Of a stretch of DNA of 64,000 nucleotides, positions 17,909 to 27,900 are shown one piece after another; position 1 is the first letter of the stretch, and each line of letters opens with the position of its first letter. The notes under the pieces are model-generated. The model was given only the letters and a program-made list of their open reading frames with translations. It did no database searches and was not told the DNA's origin. The position numbers and the translations under genes were made by a program. The stretch is from Companilactobacillus bobalius (GTDB lineage: Bacteria; Bacillota; Bacilli; Lactobacillales; Lactobacillaceae), in assembly GCF_009764355.1 (NCBI RefSeq), contig NZ_LNUA01000011.1, forward strand, positions 213,702 through 277,701. The letters run 5' to 3'.

Positions 17909-17934
17909 TACATATGTTATTTTTAACATATGTA
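17909..17934 (-). promoter_or_regulatory. operator of the CzrA-like repressor
   Basis: TACATATGTTA-TTTT-TAACATATGTA is a perfect 11-4-11 inverted repeat immediately before the ribosome site. Length and sequence fit ArsR/SmtB operators built around ACATATGT. Confidence 0.8.
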
Positions 17935-18015
17935 AATGATAACATACCATCAAGAGAAATAATATTGTGGTAAGATTTATTTATTGTATGTTAATAAATT
18001 GTGGAGGATTTGGTC

Positions 18016-18774
18016 ATGACGGATTTCACTGGAAATTATTCGGATCAAAAGATAACCATAGATTTAAAGGATTTGGGAAGTATTAATTATTATTTCACGA
18101 AGCCTGAGGAATACAGTAAGGAATCAATCTTCTTGATAATGCAGAACCGTGAGATTATTGGATTAGGAATTGGAGATCTGGACAATACCGAGGCCGCTAC
18201 GAGCTATATTGAAATTGTGGTACCGGAAAACTTTATCGTTACGGACTTCTTTTATTTCCTGACTAAACATATGGTGCAATCGGGTTATAAGATCAATGCT
18301 GAGTATAAGATGCAAATTTCACAGGTTTCACTACAGTTGTACGAAAAATATTGGCAGAATGTGTTGCCAATCCTGTCTGCTTTTGGTTTAAGAACTACTC
18401 CAGTTAAAAGGGTTAAACCACGTCACAAATTTATGGCTTCCTTAGCAGATGTACCTTTCAAAATTGATTATAAGGGTAGTAAAGCGACGGTTTATTGGCA
18501 AAAACGTAGCCAGTTCTTAGTTAAATCTGGGGCTATATTGGTTGGTCAGGCACCATTGACTAAATCTGGTGTGATTGGTTTTGCTGGCAGATTTGGCTTA
18601 CGATTGCGACAGGAACATGAGAAGGAATTACATGACAATGTTTTGACAAAAGATATTGTTTTACGAAGTGTTAATGAAGTTGGAACATTTCTCTATTTTG
18701 CAGGAACTAATGGCTGGCTACAATTAAAGTCACCATCGGGACAAACTTTACATGAGTTGACAGTGGAAAAATAG
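18016..18774 (+). CDS. hypothetical protein with DUF4357-like C-terminus
   Basis: About 252 residues, soluble, no signal peptide. The last 90 residues (RSQFLVKSGAILVGQAP, then SVNEVGTFLYFAGTNGWLQL) look like DUF4357, a small domain often found at the end of nuclease-related or restriction-associated proteins. The N-terminal part has alternating strands and helices that I cannot place. The start at 18016 is chosen because GGAGG lies between it and the frame's upstream GTG at 18001. The gene stands alone, divergent from the metal operon. Confidence 0.5.
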   Translation: MTDFTGNYSDQKITIDLKDLGSINYYFTKPEEYSKESIFLIMQNREIIGLGIGDLDNTEAATSYIEIVVPENFIVTDFFYFLTKHMVQSGYKINAEYKMQISQVSLQLYEKYWQNVLPILSAFGLRTTPVKRVKPRHKFMASLADVPFKIDYKGSKATVYWQKRSQFLVKSGAILVGQAPLTKSGVIGFAGRFGLRLRQEHEKELHDNVLTKDIVLRSVNEVGTFLYFAGTNGWLQLKSPSGQTLHELTVEK

Positions 18775-18776
18775 AG

Positions 18777-18836
18777 CAGACATCCGTTGGAATTTATAGG
18801 CGCGTACTATAAATTCGATAGATGTCTGTTTTTTTT
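18777..18836 (+). terminator. terminator with two-part stem
   Basis: CAGACATC/GATGTCTG closes an inner GAATTTATAG/CTATAAATTC stem, followed by eight T residues. Confidence 0.9.
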
Positions 18837-18969
18837 GTATGTCTTTTTATAATAATATTCATTAAAATACAAAATATGTGTAATTTTTTAGTTAATTTTG
18901 AGTAATATTGTTTTATGAATTTAAAAAATTATTATATTATATTAATGGTCAAATTAGAAAGGATATATA

Positions 18970-20937
18970 ATGACGAAAAAATTTAACAAAGTTAGGCTTG
19001 GCTTGATTTTAGTATTGGTGATAATATTCTATTCATTTGTCAATATTAAGAATGATTCACTAACTGTTAAAGCTGATGATCAAACTGTTAAACCATATGC
19101 AACTCCAACTTCGGATCCAATTGTTTTCTTAGGTATTTGGTTTTCTAATGGTTACTCGTTACAGCCAGAAACTGATTATTATACTCAAGTGGGGCAATCA
19201 ATTGTAGTTCATACTTCTGCAAGTCGATCCATTTGGACAGTCTTAACTGGACCAGTTGATTCGCCACATTATAGATGGTATAAATCGACAGACTATGGTG
19301 AGAACTGGAGTAGTGTTTCGGAATCTGATGGCGGTCACCGTATGAATTTTCCAATAACTCCTAAGAGTTCAGGAACGACCTGGTATCAGCTCGATACACA
19401 ATATTACACTTTACTCACGCCTTATTTAAAAACCCACATATATTCTAAGGTAACAGCTGTACATGTTAAGGATCCGGTAAATGCCACCAGCCTCAAAGTA
19501 AGCGCTGACAATAAATATATATATAATGAATCAGATTCAGATTTATCACAAAATTATACTTTTATTCATGCATATCCGACGCCAACGGATGCAACCGGTA
19601 AAATAACCTATTCAGTTGATAAGCCTGAAATAGCTAATTTTGAGGAAGATACTGAAAATGGTGGAACAACGAATAAATTAATAGCAAAAAGTGGTGCTGT
19701 TGGTACGGTTAGAGTAACTGCCAAAATGCAAAATCCCGACGGATCAACTACGAGTGGCTATACTGATGTCAGAGTTGGTGGTGGACTTGATGATCAGACA
19801 GTTGATGTTGGACAATCGGCAACGTTTAGTATGCATGGTAATATAGATGGAACTAATTCGAATACAAGTGGGAGTATTCAGATTAAATGGTATAAGTATG
19901 ATAAAGACGGAAACAAAACCACTGTAGCGACAAGTAACAGTAGCAATTACAAAGATTATGTTGATTATACTATCCCCAAAACGACTATGGATGACAATGG
20001 GACACAGTATCAGGCTCAAATAACCGTCTCTTTATTGGGCTTTATTCAAACGGATAGTTTAACTACTAATAAGGCAACATTGACGGTTAAAAATAATCCA
20101 GATCTTTCGATCTCTACTAAAGTTATTAATAATACTTATGATGATGGTAGTAATACTTCCGATACCTTAAATAAGGTAACTAATAACGATAATATTTCAT
20201 ATGAATTCAACTTAAAAAATAATAATAAAAATTCGATTTTGACTAATGGAAGTTATGTAGTTCCTGTTCATAAAGGGACACTTGTAAATAATGTTGAATT
20301 AGATGGAAAAGAAGTAGATTCAGATAATTATACTGTTTATAACAGCTCAGATAAGAAGGAATCCTATATTATCATTAATGGAATAGATTTTAATGAGAAC
20401 GCACAGTCACATTCATTAAAAATAGATGCAACAGTATCGGGAGTAACTGATGCGGAAAAATTTGAATCAGTTCCCTATTATTATGGTGATGATTATGGAG
20501 GTTCGGTCTATCAAGAGAGTGCAAGTAAACATACGATAAACTATGTAAATGATAAGTTTAATGCTGCGGTAAATGATATTAGTTTTGGAACAATTAAAGA
20601 TTCACAGCTGAATAAGGTATATTACCGTCAAGATGATAACAATTTACCTAATAGCACAATTAATATTAGTGATCAAAGAAGAGATAAAAAGGCAATGAAG
20701 GTTTTGGTATCCGAATCAAAACCTTTAGGTGATGGAATGACATTACGTTATTATCAAAATGACGATTATACCAATCTATCAAATAGTGATGTATTAATTA
20801 AGAGTTTTGATCAAGATAATATATCATCAATTGGATGGAAAAAAGACGAAGGAATTCTGCTTTATATTGGAAATACATTGCCGACGGCTGGGAAATATAG
20901 TACTGAATTACATTGGACCTTTGAAGATAGTATTTAA
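18970..20937 (+). CDS. secreted cell-surface protein with Ig-like modules and WxL-like C-terminus
   Basis: A 655-residue protein. A signal peptide fills residues 1-35 (KKFNKVRLGLILVLVIIFYSF...VKA). Then come two Ig-like or Ca-beta-type modules, including VNATSLKVSADNKYIYNESDSD and the region from DQTVDVGQSATFSM. A DUF11-like segment follows (ISYEFNLKNNNKNS), then a C-terminal domain from about residue 535 (AVNDISFGTIKDS) to HWTFEDSI. That ending parallels the other surface proteins of this window (SWNLIESI, TWTATDSL), so this is a diverged WxL-like anchor; the first W motif is not evident. The start follows AAAGGA. No ligand can be inferred. Confidence 0.75.
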   Translation: MTKKFNKVRLGLILVLVIIFYSFVNIKNDSLTVKADDQTVKPYATPTSDPIVFLGIWFSNGYSLQPETDYYTQVGQSIVVHTSASRSIWTVLTGPVDSPHYRWYKSTDYGENWSSVSESDGGHRMNFPITPKSSGTTWYQLDTQYYTLLTPYLKTHIYSKVTAVHVKDPVNATSLKVSADNKYIYNESDSDLSQNYTFIHAYPTPTDATGKITYSVDKPEIANFEEDTENGGTTNKLIAKSGAVGTVRVTAKMQNPDGSTTSGYTDVRVGGGLDDQTVDVGQSATFSMHGNIDGTNSNTSGSIQIKWYKYDKDGNKTTVATSNSSNYKDYVDYTIPKTTMDDNGTQYQAQITVSLLGFIQTDSLTTNKATLTVKNNPDLSISTKVINNTYDDGSNTSDTLNKVTNNDNISYEFNLKNNNKNSILTNGSYVVPVHKGTLVNNVELDGKEVDSDNYTVYNSSDKKESYIIINGIDFNENAQSHSLKIDATVSGVTDAEKFESVPYYYGDDYGGSVYQESASKHTINYVNDKFNAAVNDISFGTIKDSQLNKVYYRQDDNNLPNSTINISDQRRDKKAMKVLVSESKPLGDGMTLRYYQNDDYTNLSNSDVLIKSFDQDNISSIGWKKDEGILLYIGNTLPTAGKYSTELHWTFEDSI

Positions 20938-21007
20938 AATTAAAGTATCCACGTAAAATATTTTTAGGACTTTTATATAGATGTTTTAAATAAAGAAAAT
21001 ATCAATA

Positions 21008-21055
21008 AAAAATCAGTTTAATGACCATTAAAGGGGACATTAAACTGATTTTTTT
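21008..21055 (+). terminator. terminator after the surface protein gene
   Basis: AAATCAGTTTAATG / CATTAAACTGATTT with a 14-base loop and a T tract. Confidence 0.85.
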
Positions 21056-21096
21056 GTTGAAAGGAATTGGATTCTATTTCAATTTTTTTCTTTGAA

Positions 21097-21252
21097 TTAA
21101 ATTGTAGTTGGAGTTTTAGGGCCACAATAACTGTTGCAAGTACATTTTTGATCATCAAGCATTGGACAATGACAGATTCCATCTTTACTTGAACAGTGGC
21201 AACTGGAAAAACAAGTCATTCCTTGATGACAATATGGATTATTATCAGACAT
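21097..21252 (-). CDS. cysteine-rich 51-residue protein, possible metal binder
   Basis: A perfect AAGGAGGA ribosome site precedes an ATG at 21252. The frame encodes a 51-residue protein with nine cysteines and three histidines spaced C-x5-C-x3-C-x-C-x6-C-x-C-x7-C-x-C-x3-C. Three C-x-C units (CHC, CHC, CTC) resemble metallothioneins, but I recognise no family. There is no signal peptide or membrane segment, so it is probably cytosolic. It is divergent from the MFS gene at 21349 and the terminator at 21008 could also serve it. Alternatives to metal storage are a zinc-finger-like fold or a redox buffer. Confidence 0.75.
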   Translation of the reverse strand: MSDNNPYCHQGMTCFSSCHCSSKDGICHCPMLDDQKCTCNSYCGPKTPTTI

Positions 21253-21348
21253 TTTGACTTCCTCCTTAATTACAGAATATCATACGTTGACAATGAGCAT
21301 TTAGATGATAAACTTTTCACAACTTTATAATGTGTTTAAGGGGAAATT

Positions 21349-22512
21349 ATGAAAAGAGTATCAGCTAAGACTCTGATTTTGGGTGCTTTTTTAGAGTCAG
21401 TCGGAGCTAGTTTTATTTGGCCTATCAATACGATATTTATCCACAATTATTTGCACAAGTCATTGGCAGTCGCTGGGATGGTTTTGTTTTTCAATTCGAT
21501 ATTAACCTTTTTAGGAAATTATTTAGGTGGAAAATTATTTGACCGTTGGGGTGGTCATAAAACGGTTATTATCAGTACGTTAATTGGATTATTGGCATTG
21601 GTTGGCTTGATTTTTGACCATGGTTGGCCAGCGTATCCGATTTTGTTACCAATCTTAGGATTTGGTGTTGGTAGTGCCTTTACGGTCATTAATTCATTTG
21701 CGGCGCAGATAGATGATGTTGACCGCTATAAACTTTTTAATGGAATTTACATGGGAACCAATTTAGGAAATGCTATCGGAACGGCTCTAGGTGGTTATAT
21801 TGCTGGAGTTCAGATGACATTGGTTTTTGTAGCTAATTTTTTCTTCTTAACGCTTTTTTTCCTATTAGTAATCTTTGGTTACAATAATCGAGAAGTGGTA
21901 GTTGAAAATGGTACAAAGGATGAGATTAAAAAGGTAAGAAAAACTAAATTACAACCAGGAGTTGGTCTGATTGCGTTGTTCTTAGGAGTATCATGGTTGG
22001 CATATTCACAATGGAGCAGTAACATTTCCGCTCACTTAACTAATTTAGGGATTCCTGTTAGCCGTTATAGTTTGTTGTGGACCATCAATGCAGTGGTGAT
22101 TGTTTTAGTTTTGCCATTAATTAATCGTTTGGTTGAAAATAAAGCGTGGTTTAAGAGAATTCAGATACCACTTGGAGTCATCTTGTTTATTGCGGCATTT
22201 GCTTCAATTATTAATGCAAAAGTTTATTTAGCGTTTGTTATTGGGATGGTTGTCTTAACCTTAGGTGAAACTCTAGTTTATCCGGGAATTCCAGCTATGG
22301 TTAGTGAATCGACACCAAAATCGGAGGCAGGGCGTTATCAAAGTTTGTTGAGCATGTCTTCAACTTTTGCTAGAGCGATTGGACCATTAGTTGGTGGATT
22401 GATTGTAGAACATGGTTCTTACAATCTTTTATATTTAGTAGCGATTGTTATTTTAGCAGTGTCTTTGGTGATTTTGCGTTTTGGTCATCGAAAATTACTT
22501 GTTAACAATTAG
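21349..22512 (+). CDS. MFS transporter, drug efflux-like
   Basis: A 387-residue, 12-helix major facilitator. Motif A appears as GGKLFDRWGGHKTVI between helices 2 and 3. Helix 4-5 contains GTNLGNAIGTALGGYIAG, and the second half repeats the signature more loosely (PKSEAGRYQSLLSMSSTFARAIGPLVGG). The start follows AAGGGG. The substrate is unknown; the layout is that of YttB/MdtG-like exporters. It converges with and slightly overlaps the end of the next gene on the other strand. Confidence 0.8.
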   Translation: MKRVSAKTLILGAFLESVGASFIWPINTIFIHNYLHKSLAVAGMVLFFNSILTFLGNYLGGKLFDRWGGHKTVIISTLIGLLALVGLIFDHGWPAYPILLPILGFGVGSAFTVINSFAAQIDDVDRYKLFNGIYMGTNLGNAIGTALGGYIAGVQMTLVFVANFFFLTLFFLLVIFGYNNREVVVENGTKDEIKKVRKTKLQPGVGLIALFLGVSWLAYSQWSSNISAHLTNLGIPVSRYSLLWTINAVVIVLVLPLINRLVENKAWFKRIQIPLGVILFIAAFASIINAKVYLAFVIGMVVLTLGETLVYPGIPAMVSESTPKSEAGRYQSLLSMSSTFARAIGPLVGGLIVEHGSYNLLYLVAIVILAVSLVILRFGHRKLLVNN

Positions 22513-22874
22513 TTATAATAATTAGACGGAAAATGGTTAACGGAAATTATATGTGGATTCCACAAATAGGGACCGAAGTGCTCGTAAGATATAAAAATAC
22601 CTAAATCATTTTTGTTATCCAGGGTAGCAACTAGATAACCACTTTTGCCATCTGAACCTTGAAATTCAGTTATATCTTTTACTTTTTGATAATGATGTTT
22701 TTGTAAGAAATCTTTAATTTTCTGATTAGTAGACTTGTAAGTAATATTACCATTGCTCAGTTCAGAATTAATAACACTTTTTATTTGAAGTATGTAAGAA
22801 ATTTCAGGAATAACAAAGAAGCCTAAAATAATTGTGGTTAGAATGGTGGCAAGCACTATAATAATTTTTTTCAA
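22509..22874 (-). CDS. membrane-anchored small protein of unknown function
   Basis: About 121 residues from a TTG start six bases after AAGGAG. The N-terminus KKIIIVLATILTTIILGFFVIP is a membrane anchor or signal sequence; the rest is a soluble, outward-facing domain of about 95 residues ending HIISVNHFPSNYYN. The frame extends 26 codons further upstream without a ribosome site. I do not recognise the family. It shares its 3' end with the convergent MFS gene. Confidence 0.55.
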   Translation of the reverse strand: MKKIIIVLATILTTIILGFFVIPEISYILQIKSVINSELSNGNITYKSTNQKIKDFLQKHHYQKVKDITEFQGSDGKSGYLVATLDNKNDLGIFISYEHFGPYLWNPHIISVNHFPSNYYN

Positions 22875-22954
22875 TGCAATCTCCTTAGACAGTAATTGAT
22901 CTCTGTTAATATCATCTGGCATTTGTAGAAAAGTTGAAAGCAATTTTGGCAAAT

Positions 22955-23006
22955 AAAAACTCCCTAATCTATGAAGACCGTTAGTCTTAATAATTAAGGA
23001 GTTTTT
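22955..23006 (-). terminator. terminator of the DUF3862-like gene
   Basis: On the minus strand GAAAAACTCC / GGGAGTTTTT closes an inner AAGAC/GTCTT stem, followed by T-rich sequence. Confidence 0.65.
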
Positions 23007-23022
23007 CTACTCTTGTAGAGGC

Positions 23023-23670
23023 TTATTTTAAATTGACTTGTGATTTGGCGATTATTTTATTATCGGATAGCTTAATATCAATTGAAGCATTTTGACTAGG
23101 ATCTGCTTCAGATAAGTCCGAAACATAGGTTAATGTTCTAATTCCATTAATGTCAGAATAATCGTCAGGATCGCCAAGTACAGAGATAACACGGTTGTAA
23201 TTGTCACCATTTTTAAGTTTATTGAAATCGGCTAGGGTCAAACTATTTTCTCGATCAATATCAAGTCCTTGGATGGATTTAGATTTAGCGATGTTTTTGA
23301 AAAAAGTAATTTGAATCATTACTTGATTGTTGTTGTCAGTTTTATTCCATGTGGCGGTGATTTCTTTTCCTTTTTTATCCATTATTTGTGTTTCAGTAGG
23401 ATTTCCAAGTAGATTAGTGATGACTTTTCTGGAGTAGCCATTCTTGCCGGTTTTAATGGAATTGTATTTAGCAACCAAAGAAGGATTCTTTTCGGCCTGT
23501 TTTCTCTCTGATTGATCTTTTCGTTGATCCACATTAGCTTGATCAGCTTCATCTTTATAGTAGGAATAGTTGGCGATGTAGGTAGTAGCTGACACTACAA
23601 TAATAATCGAAAGAATCGTGATCCAGAACCAGTTTCTTCTATAGAAAGGTTTCTTTTCATTTTCATTCAA
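23023..23670 (-). CDS. membrane-anchored BLIP/SmpA-like (DUF3862) protein
   Basis: About 215 residues from TTG 23670, which follows GGAGG by ten bases; the open frame continues 63 codons upstream through the tmRNA promoter region and is not credible. A membrane anchor (RNWFWITILSIIIVVSATTYIANY) is followed by a charged linker. Two copies of a small fold follow: YNSIKTGKNGYSRKVITNLLGNPTE and FNKLKNGDNYNRVISVLGDPDD. These are the typical DUF3862/SmpA-OmlA beta-lactamase-inhibitor-like repeats. The domain faces outside. Function in Gram-positive bacteria is unknown. Confidence 0.7.
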   Translation of the reverse strand: MNENEKKPFYRRNWFWITILSIIIVVSATTYIANYSYYKDEADQANVDQRKDQSERKQAEKNPSLVAKYNSIKTGKNGYSRKVITNLLGNPTETQIMDKKGKEITATWNKTDNNNQVMIQITFFKNIAKSKSIQGLDIDRENSLTLADFNKLKNGDNYNRVISVLGDPDDYSDINGIRTLTYVSDLSEADPSQNASIDIKLSDNKIIAKSQVNLK

Positions 23671-23814
23671 TATGTTTATACCTCCGTCTATATTCAGTAT
23701 TTTACTAGTATTTACTGAAAGTAGCATCCTAGATGCACCAATATTTTCATAATAAATAAACTTATAATTTGCTAAATAAAACAAAATTCGATAGTATAGA
23801 CTGTGAACACTAAT

Positions 23815-24176
23815 GGGGGTGTTCTGGATTCGACATGTGTAGTAGCGTGTGAGTTGCACTTAGGGCCTTGCGTCCCTTTAAAACGCACAGTTTATTATAA
23901 CTGCAAAAAATAATAATAACTACGCATTAGCTGCCTAAAAACAGTCTAAGCGTGATCCATTCTAGTTTCGCCCAAGGGCTGGAAATGGGTCTCAAAAATA
24001 TTGGGCTACGTTTAACTACGCATTCTGAATAGTTAAAAAGAGATTGTCGGAATAGTCATTGTGGCTAGCCGGGTTGTATGGCGTTCATAGTGGCGAAACT
24101 TTAAATAATACAACTATGAGTGTAGAGGCTTGCATAGCATTACGCTTGGACAGGGGTTCAATTCCCCTCACCTCCA
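23815..24176 (+). ncRNA. ssrA: transfer-messenger RNA
   Basis: The 5' end GGGGGTGTTCTGGATTCGACA and 3' TTCAATTCCCCTCACCTCCA are the tRNA-like ends of tmRNA. GGGGGUG and CACCUCC make the acceptor stem, and GGGGTTCAATTCCCC is the T arm. The discriminator A is followed by TAA, so CCA is not encoded. The tag frame starts at GCA 23903 and reads AKNNNNYALAA before TAA at 23936-23938. tmRNA with SmpB rescues stalled ribosomes and marks nascent chains for proteolysis. A strong terminator follows. Confidence 0.97.
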
Positions 24177-24188
24177 TAAAGCAAATAA

Positions 24189-24238
24189 GAGTCAGCTATA
24201 TCAGGTAATTTATACCTTGATATAGCTGGCTTTTTTTC
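24189..24238 (+). terminator. tmRNA terminator
   Basis: GTCAGCTATATCAGGTA pairs with TACCTTGATATAGCTGGC and runs into seven T residues. Confidence 0.92.
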
Positions 24239-24311
24239 TTTTTCATAATTTATCTAATACTAGGCATGTATATTGGATAAATATGTTTATCGTCAAAAAT
24301 AAGTAAGGGAG

Positions 24312-24344
24312 CAGTAACTAACTACGGTTAGTTACTGTTTTTTT
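24312..24344 (+). terminator. second plus-strand hairpin terminator past tmRNA
   Basis: CAGTAACTAAC / GTTAGTTACTG with loop TACG and seven T residues. No gene lies between it and the tmRNA terminator, so it is a backup terminator or the end of an unannotated short RNA. Confidence 0.75.
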
Positions 24345-24353
24345 ATAACCAAT

Positions 24354-24683
24354 TTATTTATCATCAACGAAGCCGATTATTTCCATGAATAAATCTACAT
24401 AAGATTGGCGATCTTTCAGATTCATTGTATTCATAAATTTAAAGAAATTATCAGTTTTTTCATCAATGAGACTGTGTTTAAAAATATCACCCATCTCCAT
24501 ATCTAGAGCGTGGACAATTTTTTCCAACTTAGATAAGGATATGCTACCTGATTCTCCCAGTTCCAACCTTGAGATTGTATATCTAGAAACATGAGAAATT
24601 TCGGCAAGCTGTTCAATTGTTAATCCCTTGCTTAATCTTTTTTGTCTAATAAAATCATTGTAACTTTTAGCCATAGTAGTCAT
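24354..24683 (-). CDS. XRE-family transcriptional regulator
   Basis: About 109 residues with a lambda-repressor-type helix-turn-helix (RLSKGLTIEQLAEISHVSRYTISRLELGESGSISLSKLEKIVHALDMEMGDIF) and a short C-terminal tail. The start is uncertain between ATGs at 24683 and 24674; GAGG lies just upstream. It is divergent from a surface-protein region. A truncated relative missing the helix-turn-helix lies at 28196-28275 in the same arrangement, so this regulator probably controls the divergent promoter at 24758-24786. Confidence 0.85.
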   Translation of the reverse strand: MTTMAKSYNDFIRQKRLSKGLTIEQLAEISHVSRYTISRLELGESGSISLSKLEKIVHALDMEMGDIFKHSLIDEKTDNFFKFMNTMNLKDRQSYVDLFMEIIGFVDDK

Positions 24684-24757
24684 ACACCTCAAGCCTTAAG
24701 CTCCCCTACGATAAGACTAAATTAAATGTCAAATAACAGTCATTTTTTCTAAAATAT

Positions 24758-24786
24758 TGAAAATATGCGCATAATTGTTTTATAAT
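24758..24786 (+). promoter_or_regulatory. promoter of the surface-protein cassette
   Basis: TTGAAA, 17 bases, TATAAT. The spacer contains TATGCGCATA, a perfect palindrome. The upstream stretch ATGTCAAATAACAGTCATT recurs before the gene at 28388, where -10 TATAAT (28350-28355) is kept and the palindrome reads TATGCACATA. These shared parts are candidate XRE operator sequences. Confidence 0.7.
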
Positions 24787-24818
24787 ACCTCATATATAGA
24801 GAAAAGGGGGATATTTCT

Positions 24819-24896
24819 TTGAAAAAATCAAGTTTTTTTCTATTTTTAGATTCTTTCGTTATGTTTTTAATATCTCTTTTTTCAGATTGCCAGTAG
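24819..24896 (+). pseudogene. 5' remnant of a surface-protein gene
   Basis: A TTG start behind GGGGG encodes KKSSFFLFLDSFVMFLISLFSDCQ and then a stop. It aligns residue for residue with the signal peptide of the 28388 gene (KKSSFFPFWSIILIFLILSF). The remnant lies between the shared promoter and the intact 24946 gene, so it may now act only as a leader reading frame. Confidence 0.7.
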
Positions 24897-24945
24897 GAAT
24901 CCATTGATTGATATCATATGGAATTTCTGATGAGGGGGTCATCAC

Positions 24946-27900
24946 ATGTTTTTTATAAAAAATTTACATCGCAATAAATTGAATTTGTTTCTGATATATT
25001 TATCAATATTCCTAATTGGTTTAATAACGAATACTACATTTGTAAAAGCGGATAGTTCAGATAACGAAATATCTCAATCATTAAATTTAAACAGTAATTT
25101 ATCCGATGATTCTAATGATACTGGGGTATCTCAGCCTTATAAAGCAGACTTTTTAAATCAAATAAATAATTCAGGAGAATTCAGTTTAAAAAATAAACAA
25201 ATAAATGCTACATTGAAAAATTTTAGGGTGCAATCGATATCCAGTGTTCCGGTGTTAGATGTTAAGGGGAGTTCTGTTACTGTCAATAGTTGGCAGGATT
25301 TTATTGATGCCGCTAATAATACATCGGTAGGGGAAATAATTATTGGCGTAGACCTAAAGGCCGCTGATAATAAGGTTAGTTTTCAAAATGATAAGGTTGT
25401 TGCTTTTAACGGACACAGTATAGATATGGCTAGTAGATATCTGAATACTAACAATTATCAGATTAATTTTGTTGATGCATCAATTAATTCAACTGGATCA
25501 GCAATGCTAAGATCTAGTTCAAATGCTGGAATTATATTTTCAGGTATAGGTTCTTTAACTGGTTCAATTTTAGACAATAATAATATTTATACCAATTTGA
25601 CTTTTACTAATGCCAACTATGTAACGCAAAATACAAGTTCCACTCCTACGATTAGATTTAGAGGATCGTCAGGTGGAGATCTATCTATCAAAGATTCGAC
25701 AATTACAGATAGTTCTAGGAGTTTTTATTATAGTTCTACATCTGATAGTATTTCGAAAAATATCAATATAAATAATTCAACAGTTAAATCAACTTACGCC
25801 TCGGGAACTTCAAATTATTTTATCAGTACGAGTGGAACTAATACTCAAACTGGTATGGTACTTGAAATGACTAACAATTCAAACGTAAATGTTGATAAAA
25901 CAAATCAGGGGGATTTTAATGCTCCCATTTATCTTTTTGGAACGAATACCAAGATTATATTATCAACAAATTCTAAATTTACAGTAAATAACCCTAATGG
26001 AGCTGCCATAACGGAATCTGGAGTAGGAAGTATTTTTGATGTTTCTGATGAAGGTACTGAATTAAATGTTTCTCGTTCAGGAACAGCTGATTATAATAAT
26101 GCTGTTATTAGGTTTGCATGGACGGGAGAAATGACATTTGATATAAAAAATCATGCTAAAGTTTCAATTAATCAAAATGGAACTGTTAATACATATGGAA
26201 TCCGTATGTATGGTGGAGGTAATAATATTTCGGTAAGCAATGGTGCTGAATTTGATTGTATAAATAATTCAACTAGTTCGGGTCCGGGAATTGGAGATAA
26301 TGACGGACAAGGAATATATTATGCTGGTGGCGGAAATTCGAACTCTTTCAAATTAAGTGGTACAGACTCTCAGGTTCTCATTAGTGCGAACAATGGACCA
26401 GCTATATCTTCATTATCAAGAATCGACATGACAGCCGGTGATGGGACTTCTTTTGTAGCACGAGGGTATTATCCTGGCAACGCAATATTCTATTCTGCAA
26501 ATATATTAAATTTTAATATGGGGGTACCTAGATATTTTGATTTTATGAATACTGCTTCCATTGGAACAGGAATAGGGGGGACTTTATTCAATTGTTCGGA
26601 TACTAGCCAATTTAATCATGGTAATATTCCACTATCTGTATGGTTAAGTACATCAAATGTTCAAAAATCTCCTACTAAGAGCTGGAAATATGTTAATGCT
26701 ACTTATTCAGGAGTTAATTTCAATAAATTTACTACTACTACTTCTGATGCTGATTTTAAAGAATTCTTAGTAAATAATTCAGGTTTATCGAAATTGGGAA
26801 GGATGACGGCTAATACAGCACCTGCTCAAGTAAAAAATGCCCCTGACCAGCCTACCAATGCCGATTCATATGTTTGGGTACCAACATTAATGCCCGCTGA
26901 GAATAATGCATATCGCCCTTCATATGACAATGAAGTTTATGCTGAGGTTCAATTAACTTATCCAGATGGAACAACTAAAACTGCAACTGGGACATCTGTT
27001 CAGAACCAAAAATATTATGAATACAGTACATCAACGATTGATGGTGCTATTAAGATACCAATTAGTAACTTTGGTTCCAGTACAAAATATCTAGAACCAG
27101 GTACCAAGATAAAAATTTTAAAATTGTGGAGAAATGATCCGGATTATAATTCTGTTAATGCTATAAAGACTGATATGAGCAATACGAAATATAATCAATA
27201 TAAAGAACAAACGGTCATAGATAAGACGCCACCTGATCCAGTAGTAATAAAAAATAATGTAAAAATGATTTCTCAGTGGTCTAAAGAATTAGAAGGTACA
27301 GGTGAACCAGGAACGTCATTAAGTTGGAAGATAATCCATCATAATGGTAGTGCAGATACGGTTTATTCAAATGCCACGACAGTTGACAGTAATGGGAACT
27401 GGAAAATAAATAATATTTCTGGAATAGTAAATGACGATAAGATTGTCATTTACTTGACTGATAAAAATGCTAATACTACTCCATTTTCGGAAACAGTTTT
27501 CCATGATGCTACATTTTTACCAGCTACCGTTGTAAGTGTAGGTGGAACTAATACCTTATCTCTCGACGTTACTCAGAATTTGGATTTTGGAGTTATTCCT
27601 GCATATACTCCGGTGATAAAGTCACCGGCATCCAAAAAATTTAATGTAACTGTTAATGATGATAGAGATCCATCACATGTTAATGGTTGGAAATTGATGG
27701 CTAGAGCATCTAACTTTAAATCAGGTCAAAGGGAAATAAGTAGTGATGACCTTGGCCTAGAGTTAAATGACAATAATAACATTATCAATATCACAAATAC
27801 TGATTCACTAATTAGAGAACAACAGAGTACAGATGATTATAGAGGATCGACGATTTTAGATTTGATAAATGGACCTCAAAAAATAAAATTAAGAAGTAAC

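Noticed and set aside
18777..18836. Similarity between this terminator and the hairpin at 11331 (both contain GGAATTTATA)
   Set aside because: Only about ten bases of AT-rich stem are shared, loops and flanks differ, so I do not call a third repeat family.
23671..23859. N-terminal extension of the DUF3862-like frame into the tmRNA start
   Set aside because: The extension has no ribosome site, unlikely residues and overlaps tmRNA; TTG at 23670 follows GGAGG.
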